NCBI GenBank assembly: GCA_964030785.1
Contig: OZ034971.1
Location: 14,831,679-14,895,678, forward strand
From: Siderastrea siderea
Taxonomy: Eukaryota > Cnidaria > Anthozoa > Scleractinia > Rhizangiidae
Direction of reading: 5' to 3'
DNA length: 64,000 nt
Shown here: positions 45,414 through 54,200 of the stretch, piece after piece
Position numbering within the stretch: the stretch's first letter is position 1
Layout of the letters: the number at the start of each line of letters is the position of its first letter
Notes under the pieces: model-generated
Databases searched by the model: none
The model's input: the letters and a program-made list of their open reading frames with translations, nothing else
Told to the model about the DNA's origin: nothing
Position numbers and translations under genes: made by a program

Positions 45414-46229
45414 ATGACACAACTATATGAAATCAATGTTAGTTTATCACCAAACCAGAAAAAGAATCTTAGTAACGCGTATCATAAAAGAGAAACAAAA
45501 GTTCTAAGGTTCACGAAGGACTCTCTATCTGGGAATGACACTCTGTATGTACCTCAGAATATAGTTAAACGATTGGAAAAAAATAGAAAATTGAAAAAGG
45601 GAATGGACATTAAACTTTCTAAAACAAACATTCGAAAGCAAGTAGGTGGATCTCTTCTGTCTACAGTTCTGACGCTTGGAAGAACTTTTGCACCAACATT
45701 AGCAAAAACTATCGGTTTATCAGCTTTAGCTGGAGCAGCTAGTGAAGGAGCATCTCAGATTGTTAAGAAGATATCCGGAAAAGGTGTTCAAACCGGTGGG
45801 TTCCTCATACCACAAAATAAAATCGATCAGTTGATAACATATAAACATCTTTTGACCACCAAACAAAAGAAGGATATATTAAATGCTCTACAAACAGGTT
45901 CTGGTGTTCATATAAAACCAACAAAAGTACAAACGGGTGGGTTCTTAGGTACTCTTCTTGCATCAATTGGAGTCCCTTTAGCTATTGAGGCAATAAAGAA
46001 GATGACTGGTAAAGGTGCCCCTCAGATGGGACAACCGAAACAAAGACCACCCAGATCTTATAGAACACCGCCTTTTTATGGAAATTGGCCTGATCAAACA
46101 TTAGGTATGGGAATTAAAAAAACTAAAAAAAAGGCTCCAAAAAAAAAAGCTCAGAAAAAGGGCGAAGGTCTACCATTGGGCAAGAACTCACCCTTCAAAA
46201 ACGTCCCTCTTCTAAACATTCTATTGTAA
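45414..46229 (+). CDS. pX-like membrane-active/core protein (Polinton)
   Basis: 271 residues. Two hydrophobic, glycine/alanine-rich segments (about 95-115 and 178-193) are each preceded by GG sites (VGGS, TGGF), and the Lys-rich end has KKTKKKAPKKKAQKKG. The composition resembles the adenovirus pVI/pX-type precursor proteins found beside the protease in Polintons. The GG sites are candidate protease cleavage points. The A10 run at 46139-46148 places A AAA AAA in this frame, and the protease follows in the -1 frame. Confidence 0.6.
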   Translation: MTQLYEINVSLSPNQKKNLSNAYHKRETKVLRFTKDSLSGNDTLYVPQNIVKRLEKNRKLKKGMDIKLSKTNIRKQVGGSLLSTVLTLGRTFAPTLAKTIGLSALAGAASEGASQIVKKISGKGVQTGGFLIPQNKIDQLITYKHLLTTKQKKDILNALQTGSGVHIKPTKVQTGGFLGTLLASIGVPLAIEAIKKMTGKGAPQMGQPKQRPPRSYRTPPFYGNWPDQTLGMGIKKTKKKAPKKKAQKKGEGLPLGKNSPFKNVPLLNILL

Positions 46230-46687
46230 AACCCAAATTTCATCAAAATATTCCTTTGTCAAATTATGATTTAATTGATTGGTGTAAATACTTGAATATA
46301 CCAATTAACAATGTTTTATCTAGAGATGAAAATGTTCCTCACAATCATCGACAGGCTCTATTCATTTACAATCTTGAACCGAGTTATATGTCAGGGAGTC
46401 ATTGGGTAGCTACTTATGTTAAGGACAAAGTCATCAATTACTTTGATAGCTTTGGTTTGCCTCCCTTCCAAGAAATGGTTAATCATGCTAAAAAGAAGAA
46501 CTTAACATTGCTTCATCAGAACAATCAAATACAAAATTTACTTACGACAACATGCGGTTACTTCTGTTTATACTTTTTGAATGAGATGAATAAGGGCAAA
46601 TCATATTTTGATCTGTTGGAAGTTTTCGACATTTATGATACAATGAAGAATGAGAAATTCTTAGAACAGTATTTTAAAAATATCTAA
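46145..46687 (+). CDS. Adenain-like cysteine protease (Polinton)
   Basis: Numbering from the TTG at 46256, the catalytic residues are visible as SGSHWV (H49), YFDSFG (D64) and TTTCGYFCLY (C100), the order of adenovirus-type proteases. It would process capsid precursors. No ATG exists in this frame before the conserved start of the domain. Instead the frame is open without a stop upstream through 46145, inside the pX-like gene, in the -1 phase. Expression by -1 frameshifting at the A10 run is therefore likely; a one-base homopolymer error is the alternative. The stop codon overlaps the next TATCTAAC motif. Confidence 0.8.
   Translation, partial: KSSEKGRRSTIGQELTLQKRPSSKHSIVKPKFHQNIPLSNYDLIDWCKYLNIPINNVLSRDENVPHNHRQALFIYNLEPSYMSGSHWVATYVKDKVINYFDSFGLPPFQEMVNHAKKKNLTLLHQNNQIQNLLTTTCGYFCLYFLNEMNKGKSYFDLLEVFDIYDTMKNEKFLEQYFKNI
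46682..46687 (+). promoter_or_regulatory. Late-type motif ATCTAA before 46697
   Basis: TATCTAACTC then ATATATATG. The motif contains the stop codon of the protease. Confidence 0.45.
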
Positions 46688-46696
46688 CTCATATAT

Positions 46697-46882
46697 ATGA
46701 GATTATATTGCGTGAAACAAAAAAAGGTCACTCTATGTGTACCAGGTAGTGAAAGATATGTAAAAACCAAAAACGGGCGAACCATGATGAAATGCACTTG
46801 TGCTGAATGTGGTATTACAAAGACGAAATTCGTCAAACAGGCGGGAAACGGGTTGGCCCGTCGAAAGGGGCGGGCGTACTAG
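46697..46882 (+). CDS. Small zinc-ribbon-like protein (Polinton)
   Basis: 61 residues with Cys pairs (C5 in RLYCVK, C14, then CTCAECG) and a basic tail, resembling small YCVKC-type proteins encoded near the protease in Polintons and related viruses. It overlaps the next gene by 76 bases in another frame. Its last 15 residues and the start of the PLA2 protein may represent one ancestral protein with a shifted junction. Confidence 0.5.
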   Translation: MRLYCVKQKKVTLCVPGSERYVKTKNGRTMMKCTCAECGITKTKFVKQAGNGLARRKGRAY

Positions 46883-47556
46883 ATACAGTAGCATCGACTG
46901 GTGCTGATTTATTGATTCACCACGGTATTCCTTGGCTTGGAAGAAAGGCAGTTGAAATGGGAAGATATTATGGATCAGAAGCCTTGAGAAACCCAAAACT
47001 GCAGAAAAAGGCTATCGATTATGCTCTGGATAAGTTTAATCCAATGATTCAAAATGTCGGAAGTCAAGCTCTTGATCAATTATCAACCAAAATCAGACCA
47101 AATAGAAAGTATAAAACCGACAGAAAGGATTTGGATGGTGGAAGTTTAGATATCCATAAAGCCATTGGAAGGCTACCCAAACCAAAATCAGGCTGGACTT
47201 TGCCTGGGCATCGATATACAGGACCATACAACCCTCTCGATAAGCAGTTAGAGTATGATCCAGTGACAGGTGAAATATTAGAAATATATGATAAACCGAC
47301 TGGTAAAACGGATGCAATAGCAATGCAACACGACGTCGATTATTCGGTTTGCAAGGATGACAAAAAATGCAAGAATAAAGCTGATAGAAAAATGGTTAAG
47401 GCTCTAGACAGTGTGCCTTACAATGAAAGACAATGGGGACATTGGCTGGCTAGAAATATGATTAACACGAAGCAGAAACTAGGTCTCGGTGTAAAACAAA
47501 GGAAGACAAAAAACGGAAAAGGCCGTCGAGTGAAGAAAACTGGCAAGAAAAATTAG
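46807..47556 (+). CDS. Phospholipase A2-domain protein (Polinton)
   Basis: 249 residues. The hallmark pair of parvovirus-VP1-type PLA2 is visible: a calcium loop YTGPYN (137-142) after LPGH, and the catalytic helix QHDVDYSVC (H175, D176, Y179), followed by KADRKMVKAL. Such domains hydrolyse membrane phospholipids and in virions help endosomal escape; that role is known for parvoviruses and inferred here. The Lys/Arg-rich tail contains the in-frame heptamer A AAA AAC (47508-47514), and the integrase follows in the -1 frame. Confidence 0.7.
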   Translation: MWYYKDEIRQTGGKRVGPSKGAGVLDTVASTGADLLIHHGIPWLGRKAVEMGRYYGSEALRNPKLQKKAIDYALDKFNPMIQNVGSQALDQLSTKIRPNRKYKTDRKDLDGGSLDIHKAIGRLPKPKSGWTLPGHRYTGPYNPLDKQLEYDPVTGEILEIYDKPTGKTDAIAMQHDVDYSVCKDDKKCKNKADRKMVKALDSVPYNERQWGHWLARNMINTKQKLGLGVKQRKTKNGKGRRVKKTGKKN

Positions 47557-48473
47557 CTGATGAATTACATAAACCGATAAAGCGTAACTTCACCCGGCGG
47601 CGTGTTATTGTAAATCATATTGACGAAATATGGTGCTCTGATCTTGTTGAGATGCAACAGTTCAGTCGATGGAATGCTGGCTACAGATACCTTCTGATGG
47701 TTTTAGATGTATTCTCTAAATATGGTTGGATCGTCCCATTAAAAGATAAAAAGGGTGAAACGGTTATGAATGCTTTTAAAACAATCTTCAAAGAAGGTAG
47801 AAAACCACAATATCTTTGGACAGACAAAGGCAAAGAGTATTACAACAAACATGTTAAGGAACTACTTGATAAGAATAAAATAACCTTGTACTCAACTGAG
47901 AATGAGGAAAAGTCGTCAGTTTGTGAAAGATGGAACAGAACAATTAAAACCAAGATGTGGAAGCAGTTTACTGTTCAAGGTAATACACAGTATTTAGACA
48001 TGCTACCCAAATTAGTGAAAAAGTATAACAACACTAAACATAGCTCTATCAAAATGACACCAATAGAAGCCAGTAAAAAGAAGAATGAAGGGACTGTTTT
48101 CTTTAATCTGTATGGTAATTTGGAGCAAGTAACATCTAAACCGAAATTCAAAGCTGGTGATAAGGTTAGAATAAGTAAATATAAACGAAATGTGTTTGAT
48201 AAGGGCTATACACCAAATTGGTCTGAGGAAGTTTTTACAATTGATGAAATACAACATACAAACCCAATCACATACAAACTGAAAGACCTCAATGATGAAG
48301 AGATAAAGGGATCTTTCTATGAACCTGAATTATTAAAAGCTACACAGAATGTTTTCCGTATTGATAAAGTCATTCGGAGGGATTATAAGAAGAAACAAGC
48401 TTTGGTTAAGTGGAAGGGGTATAGTGATGAATTTAACAGTTGGATTCCAATGAAGGACTTACAAACAGTATAA
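47514..48473 (+). CDS. Retroviral-type integrase with chromodomain (Polinton)
   Basis: The rve core has catalytic residues in CSDLVEM (D codon 47641-47643), LWTDKGKEY and VCERWNR, and an SH3-like/linker part follows. A C-terminal chromodomain is seen (VIRRDYKKKQALVKWKGYSD). The first in-frame ATG (47652) lies after the first catalytic Asp, so it cannot be the real start. The frame is open from 47466, overlapping the PLA2 gene in the -1 phase behind a canonical slippery heptamer. It inserts the element with a 6-bp duplication. Identification is firm; the mode of expression is inferred. Confidence 0.85.
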   Translation, partial: RKRPSSEENWQEKLADELHKPIKRNFTRRRVIVNHIDEIWCSDLVEMQQFSRWNAGYRYLLMVLDVFSKYGWIVPLKDKKGETVMNAFKTIFKEGRKPQYLWTDKGKEYYNKHVKELLDKNKITLYSTENEEKSSVCERWNRTIKTKMWKQFTVQGNTQYLDMLPKLVKKYNNTKHSSIKMTPIEASKKKNEGTVFFNLYGNLEQVTSKPKFKAGDKVRISKYKRNVFDKGYTPNWSEEVFTIDEIQHTNPITYKLKDLNDEEIKGSFYEPELLKATQNVFRIDKVIRRDYKKKQALVKWKGYSDEFNSWIPMKDLQTV

Positions 48474-48483
48474 CATATATTAT

Positions 48484-48776
48484 ATGAATCTATTGTTTGG
48501 AGAAGATTTCGATACTTTAAAATTCAGAGCCAAAAACTTGTACGATGCGAAGGATCTGAGATATTCAAACCGCAGAAATAAGAAATATGTTGTCACCCTC
48601 AAAAACGGTAAAAATATACATTTTTTAGACATGAAGATTTTTTACAGCACCAAGATTGGAATAGACGTTTACGATATCGTAAAAGAGCCTCTATGATAAA
48701 GAATAAAGATGGTAAATTAACGTATAAGGATCCTGAATACGCTAATTACTGGAGTTATCATCTTCTATGGTGAATA
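48484..48776 (+). CDS. DUF5754-like small protein, frame-shifted (Polinton)
   Basis: The first frame (48484-48696, 70 codons) holds the N-terminal part with NGKNIHFLD. From the T6 run at 48638-48643 the family-like continuation is in the -1 frame, with KRASMIKN, GKLTYKDPEY and the final YWSYHLLW at 48741-48773. Proteins with an IHFG...RR...YWS..LLW layout are common in Polintons and giant viruses; their role is unknown. A one-base deletion in the T-run or recoding would explain the split. Confidence 0.5.
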
Positions 48777-48829
48777 GGTTTAAACCAGATTGAAATATCA
48801 TTTAAAAATAATATATATAGATTATATAT
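48777..48829 (+). promoter_or_regulatory. Upstream repeat of the first zinc-finger gene
   Basis: GTTTAAACCAGATTGAAATATC followed by an AT-rich stretch up to the start codon. The same sequence recurs at 49213 before the paralogous gene. Confidence 0.5.
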
Positions 48830-49120
48830 ATGGAGAATCAAGATGTTAAGAGATGTCATGGAAGACCTAAAGTTTTTAGTGACGAGGAAAGAAAAAAACA
48901 CAAGACTACCCACATGTTGGGCAAGGAGTGGTATTGTGACGTTTGCAAAAATGGTAAAAATTACACATTGGCTGGGAAATCTCGTCACTTGAAAACAAAA
49001 AAGCATATTAACAACACAGAAACAGATGATACAAATATTCTCATACAACCAAAATCAATGAATAGAAAAGTATGGTTAGAATTTATTAAAAATGATGTAT
49101 TATTCAACAATACAGAATAA
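48830..49120 (+). CDS. Zinc-finger protein 1 (Polinton)
   Basis: 96 residues. It has a GRPK motif (partial AT-hook) near the start and one C2H2-like finger (WYCDVCKNG...LAGKSRHLKTKKH). It is clearly paralogous to the next gene (49270-49530) over the finger. Probably a DNA-binding regulator. Confidence 0.6.
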   Translation: MENQDVKRCHGRPKVFSDEERKKHKTTHMLGKEWYCDVCKNGKNYTLAGKSRHLKTKKHINNTETDDTNILIQPKSMNRKVWLEFIKNDVLFNNTE

Positions 49121-49212
49121 ACGAGCTGATGGGAAATAATATCATGCGCAGAAAATATTTTTTCAATATAGTTCGAAGGATCCGTTATTGAATCATTTGA
49201 ATTTCTGACCAC

Positions 49213-49269
49213 GTTTAAACCAGATTGAAATATCATTTAAAAATAAAATATAGTATATATATATATATA
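49213..49269 (+). promoter_or_regulatory. Upstream repeat of the second zinc-finger gene
   Basis: Second copy of the sequence at 48777. The ATG at 49225 lies inside this repeat and would add residues absent from the paralogue, so the start at 49270 is preferred. Confidence 0.5.
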
Positions 49270-49530
49270 ATGGAGAATCATAATGTTAAGAGAGGTCGTG
49301 GAAGACCACAAAAGTATTCAACCGAAGAAGAGAGAAAGGATGCTATAAAACAACAAAAATCGAAGTACATGTTAAATAAAGAGTGGTATTGTGACGTTTG
49401 CAATACTGGTCGTAATTATACTCTAGCTGGAAAACATTGTCATTTGAATACAAATAAGCACCGAAGAAATACTAATATAATTAATCTCAGGGAAAAACTC
49501 AATAACAAAATGCAAAGACATAATGCATAA
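49270..49530 (+). CDS. AT-hook plus zinc-finger protein 2 (Polinton)
   Basis: 86 residues from the preferred ATG. It has a full AT-hook (RGRGRPQKYS) and a C2H2-like finger (WYCDVCNTG...LAGKHCHLNTNKH). It is a tandem duplicate of 48830-49120, with its start aligned (MENHNVKR against MENQDVKR). Likely DNA-binding. Confidence 0.65.
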   Translation: MENHNVKRGRGRPQKYSTEEERKDAIKQQKSKYMLNKEWYCDVCNTGRNYTLAGKHCHLNTNKHRRNTNIINLREKLNNKMQRHNA

Positions 49531-49547
49531 TAATGTTTCATAATTAC

Positions 49548-49646
49548 AGTTCGAAAGATCCAATCGCGGATCATTTGAATTCTCGACAAAATTTGAACGC
49601 ACTAATTATAGACACTTAAAAAAATATCTTTACTATAGTATATATA
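49548..49646 (+). promoter_or_regulatory. Upstream box, copy 1
   Basis: Contains GATCCAATCGCGGATC (an inverted repeat GATCC/GGATC), a CTCGACAAAATTTGAACGC segment and a final TATAGTATATATAATG. It is nearly identical to copies 2 and 3; a diverged partial copy lies at 49167-49205. Confidence 0.7.
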
Positions 49647-49913
49647 ATGAAATCAGAAAAAACAATGAGAAAAATCAATCGTCTGGGACGAGAAGTAGAA
49701 GCAATGAGTAATGAAATAGACAAAAAATACGACATTTTGGTATGTAAAGAATGTTATCTACCAGCAACTCATATCCTAGTTAGAAGAAGAATTAGACGGT
49801 TTCTTGACTATTTAGAAACTCCAATATGTAATGAATGCGTGAGATACATAAATAGTCTAAGTTGTTATGAACTTGATGCTATAAATTACGTTACTCTTGA
49901 AAAACTAATATAA
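49647..49913 (+). CDS. CxxC...CxxC zinc-binding protein (Polinton)
   Basis: 88 residues with CKEC and CNEC pairs about 30 apart, which can bind one zinc ion, and a basic stretch RRRIRR between them. Its first residues (MKSEK) match those of the polymerase gene because the upstream box duplication runs into the coding start. Function unknown. Confidence 0.55.
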   Translation: MKSEKTMRKINRLGREVEAMSNEIDKKYDILVCKECYLPATHILVRRRIRRFLDYLETPICNECVRYINSLSCYELDAINYVTLEKLI

Positions 49914-49924
49914 ATCATCTCGTA

Positions 49925-50027
49925 TAGTTTAAAGGATCCAATCGCGGATCATTTGAATTCTCGACAAAATTTGAACGCACTAATTATAGACACTTAAAAA
50001 CAAAAATCTATAGTATATATATAATAT
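49925..50027 (+). promoter_or_regulatory. Upstream box, copy 2
   Basis: Same box as at 49548, with a slightly changed 3' end (AAACAAAAATCTATAG) before the start codon. Confidence 0.7.
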
Positions 50028-50504
50028 ATGAAATCAGATAATTCAATTAAAAAAACTAAGAAGACAAAGAGTTATTCTCTGGTATACTTTGGTGCTGGAT
50101 GGGATTTTAAACCAACTAATGACCCAGTATATAAGAAATTCAATCACTTTATATTCATTGATAGTCTACCTAAGATGTCACATTATGAACCAGGCATGCC
50201 CGGGTATGAAAAAAGCAAGGATAGAGAAGCATTTATAAACACTCTAAAAAATACAGCTCAGGAAAATGGATTAGTATTGAGTAGTATCAGAAAAAATTTG
50301 TTAACATTTCGAAATGGTATCGTAAAACTAGAATATTATATAAATACAACAGTGACAGAAGCCCTAGATGATCCTATTATTAGAAAAAAAATGAATAAGG
50401 CTAAGTGGTTACATGAGAATGGTTTTTACCCTTATAACTATGGGTTAAAGGTTGGTGACTTACCAAACCTATTAGAATATCGTGCGAAGATACATGAATT
50501 ATAA
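50028..50504 (+). CDS. Conserved viral-type protein, Rossmann-like start (Polinton)
   Basis: 158 residues. SLVYFGAGWDFKP followed by FIFIDSLPKM looks like a glycine loop and second strand of a Rossmann-type (methyltransferase-like) fold, a pattern seen in uncharacterised giant-virus and Polinton proteins. No catalytic motif is evident, so function is open. The gene is under copy 2 of the upstream box. Confidence 0.5.
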   Translation: MKSDNSIKKTKKTKSYSLVYFGAGWDFKPTNDPVYKKFNHFIFIDSLPKMSHYEPGMPGYEKSKDREAFINTLKNTAQENGLVLSSIRKNLLTFRNGIVKLEYYINTTVTEALDDPIIRKKMNKAKWLHENGFYPYNYGLKVGDLPNLLEYRAKIHEL

Positions 50505-50562
50505 ATATCATACGTACATAATTAAAGATTTTTCCCATACATAAATATATACATATATATAT

Positions 50563-51087
50563 ATGGTAAATCAACAATTAAAAAATCATCTAAAAAACTT
50601 CACCGTAAAGGAATTAAAAAAGGAGGTCATCGCCGTGAAAAAGGGTTTCCAAGTTTCAAAATTAAGGCGAGCTGATGTAGAAAACGTCATACTAAAAAAT
50701 CATCAATACTTCCTACACTTACTAAAAAAGAACAAGGTGAATAAGGCTAAACCACTAACGAAAGTAAATAAGTCTAAACCACTAACTAAAGTAAATATGG
50801 CTAAACCAAACAAACAACAATTTGACGCGTTAATAAAACGGTTAAATGATAACGATAAAATAAACATAAGAGTAAAAGAGTACATAACCCAAATTTTAAA
50901 TACACTTGACGAAAAAGCAGTTGGTAAAAGATATGAATTAATTAATGAACGATATAGTGGTGATGTAATTCAAAAAGTTAAATCACGCTACATCATACGT
51001 GATGGTGATGATATGAGCAATGTATTACTAAGTACAATCGATCGTAAGCAGGTAGAAGATTTTCTACACAATAAATTAACACAATAA
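50563..51087 (+). CDS. SAP-like DNA-binding protein (Polinton)
   Basis: 174 residues. Residues 12-45 resemble a SAP-type helix pair (FTVKELKKEV...LRRADVENVIL). The middle has a short tandem repeat (KAKPLTKVN, KSKPLTKVN, MAKP), and the C-terminal part is helical and charged. It has no copy of the 95-bp box but an AT-rich leader. It lies just before the polymerase gene. Confidence 0.5.
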   Translation: MVNQQLKNHLKNFTVKELKKEVIAVKKGFQVSKLRRADVENVILKNHQYFLHLLKKNKVNKAKPLTKVNKSKPLTKVNMAKPNKQQFDALIKRLNDNDKINIRVKEYITQILNTLDEKAVGKRYELINERYSGDVIQKVKSRYIIRDGDDMSNVLLSTIDRKQVEDFLHNKLTQ

Positions 51088-51101
51088 ATATTTCATATAA
51101 T

Positions 51102-51202
51102 ATAGTTTAAAGGATCCAATCGCGGATCATTTGAATTCTCGACAAAATTTGAACGCACTAATTATAGACACTTAAAAAAATATCTTTACTATAGTATATA
51201 TA
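51102..51202 (+). promoter_or_regulatory. Upstream box, copy 3
   Basis: Virtually identical to copy 1 (49548-49646) through the start codon and the first five codons of the polymerase gene. Confidence 0.7.
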
Positions 51203-54200
51203 ATGAAATCAGAAAAATCTAATCATATAGATATGGATAAAGCTAGTTTGAAGAAACTCAGCAAATCGGAACTTATCAAATTGCTTCTGAAGCAGGAGAA
51301 GAAGAAGCCTAAAATCATAGTGGTTGACGATACCACGCCAGTTCCAGCACCAAGAACATACAAACCAAGGAGACCAATACCAACACCTCGCAAGAGTGTC
51401 AAACAGATGGCTAAAGAATATGAAGAAAACATCATTCTTCCACCAATAGAGTTTATGGATGATTACAAAGCAGTTCCAGCACCAAGAACTAAACAACATG
51501 TAGTTAAAAAACCGGTTCCAGCACTAAGAACCAAAATAGAACAAACAGACAAAGCTTTAAAAGGTTACACTAAGTCTTATGAAATCAGCATCAAAAACAA
51601 TAAAGACCCCTTAGCCCAAATGCAAAACACGAGAAAGGCTATAGAACATCGTCTAATAACTTTGTTGAATGAAATGAAAGGCTTGAAATACGTTGAAACA
51701 TTGAAAGTCACATTTAGCAAAATGTCTGATGGTGAAATAGTGATTAAAAATGGATATTTCAACAGTAAAGTCCAAACAATTATTAACCATACAGAAATCA
51801 ATGAAGCATTACAAATGTCTAAACAAAATATCTTAAACCTGATCTCCCAGTGGATATCAGAAGGTTCAGGATGGACCATCCAATCTGTTGATAGCCACTA
51901 TTTAAACATTGTCAAATACAAGCCCTTGAAAGGATCCTCATATATCCAACTGCCTTACGAACTGCGAAACAGCGCTAAAGGCTTAATAAACATGAAAAAT
52001 GAGGATAATGAATGTTTCAGATGGTGCCACATAAGACATTTAAACCCACAAGAAAAATATCCTCAAAGAATAAAAAAGACAGACAAACAATACGTTGAAA
52101 AGTTAGATTATTCAAACATTGATTTTCCAGTTAATGTCAAACATTACAACAAAATTGAGAAGCAAAACAGTATCAATATAAACGTATTCGGATATGAAAA
52201 CAAAGAGCCATATCCCATCTATGTTTCCAAAGAAAAGTATGAAGATCATATGGAACTACTTCTGGTAACGAAAAATGAAAACAAGCATTACGTGCTAATA
52301 AAAGATTTCAACAGATTTATGTATAACCAAACAAAACACAAAGAAAGAAAACACTTTTGTATGTACTGTCTTCAATGTTTCAGTTCAGAACAAATACTAA
52401 TAAATCACAAAGAAAACTGTATTCAAGTGAACGGTCAGCAAGCGATAAACATGCCAAATGTTGAAAATAACACACTAAAATTCAATAATTTTCATAAGCA
52501 GCAACCTGTGCCATTTGTTATCTATGCTGATTTTGAGGCTATAACTGAAAAGGTACAAGGATGTCAACCTAACAGTAATAAATCATACACTGAAGCCTAT
52601 CAAAAACACACAGACTGTGGTTATGGGTATAAGGTCATTTGTTGTTATGATGATAAGCATACAAAACTAATACAAATATATAGAGGCGAAAAGGCTGTGT
52701 ACAAATTCATGGAAAATATGTTAGAAGAAGTAAAATACTGTAAAAAAGTAATGAAAACATTTTTTAACAAACCATTGAAAATGACGAAAGAGGATGAAGA
52801 GGAATTTGAAAAAGCAAAAGAATGTCACATCTGTGATAAAAAATATACTGAAAAAGACATTCGAGTCAGAGATCATTGCCATATTACTGGCAAATACAGA
52901 GGCTCAGCACATCAAGACTGTAATCTGAAACTTAGAATAAATCCAGAAGAAATTAAAATTCCTGTTATATTCCATAATCTAAGAGGTTATGACAGTCATT
53001 TTATAATGCAAGAGATTGGTGCTATTGTTAAGAATAATACATACACCAAAAACGGAAAAAAGATTAAAATGGACATAAATGCAATTCCAAACAATATGGA
53101 AAAATATATGGCGTCCATGCTTGGTAACCATCTTACCTTCATTGATAGTTTCCAGTTTATGAGTTCTAGTCTTGATAAATTAGTTAGCAACTTACCAGCA
53201 GAAGCTTTAAAATATACAAACAAAAGATTCCAAAAAGAAAAATTCAATCTTATGACGCGAAAAGGTGTTTATCCTTATGATTACATGGACAGTTTTGAGA
53301 AATTCAATAAAACAGAATTGCCAACTAAAGAAGAATTTTACAGCATATTGAATAATGAGCACATAACAAATGAGGATTATAGCCATGCTCAAAAAGTGTG
53401 GAATACATTTCAATTACAAACGATGGGTGAATACCACAATCTATATCTTAAGTCTGATATTCTTCTATTAGCTGACGTGTTTGAAAACTTCCGTAAAACC
53501 TGTCTTCAGTATTATAAACTTGATCCCTGTCACTACTTTACATCTCCAGGATTATCTTGGGATGCTATGTTGAAGATGACTAATATCAAATTGGAACTAA
53601 TGACAGACATAGACATGTTTCAATTCATTGAAAAAGGTATGCGTGGTGGTATATCTTATATAGCCAATCGATATGGTAAAGCAAACAACAAGTACATGAA
53701 AGAATATGATGAGAAGGCGCCCTCAAAGTATATTATGTACCTTGATGCTAATAATTTATACGGTTGGGCTATGAGTCAATATCTCCCCACTGGTGGTTTC
53801 AAATGGATGACAGAAAAGCAGATTAATAAAATCAATTTAGCTCAGTATAATGAAGACAGTAATAAAGGATTGATACTAGAAGTTGATCTAGAATACCCCA
53901 AAGAGTTGCATGACCTTCATAACGACTACCCTCTAGGACCGGAAAAGGTTAAAGTAACTGATGATATGTTGTCTGGATATTGTAAGAACATACAGAAAAA
54001 GTTCAACATATCGACAGGACTGGTGCATAAACTGATCCCTACTTTATGTGACAAAGGAAAATATGTTCTACACTATAGAAATCTACAGTTGTATCTTGAT
54101 CTTGGATTGAAAGTAAAGAAAGTGCACAGAGTATTAGAATTCAATCAGTCACCATGGCTTAAACAATACATTGACTTCAATACACAAAAACGTACTCAAG

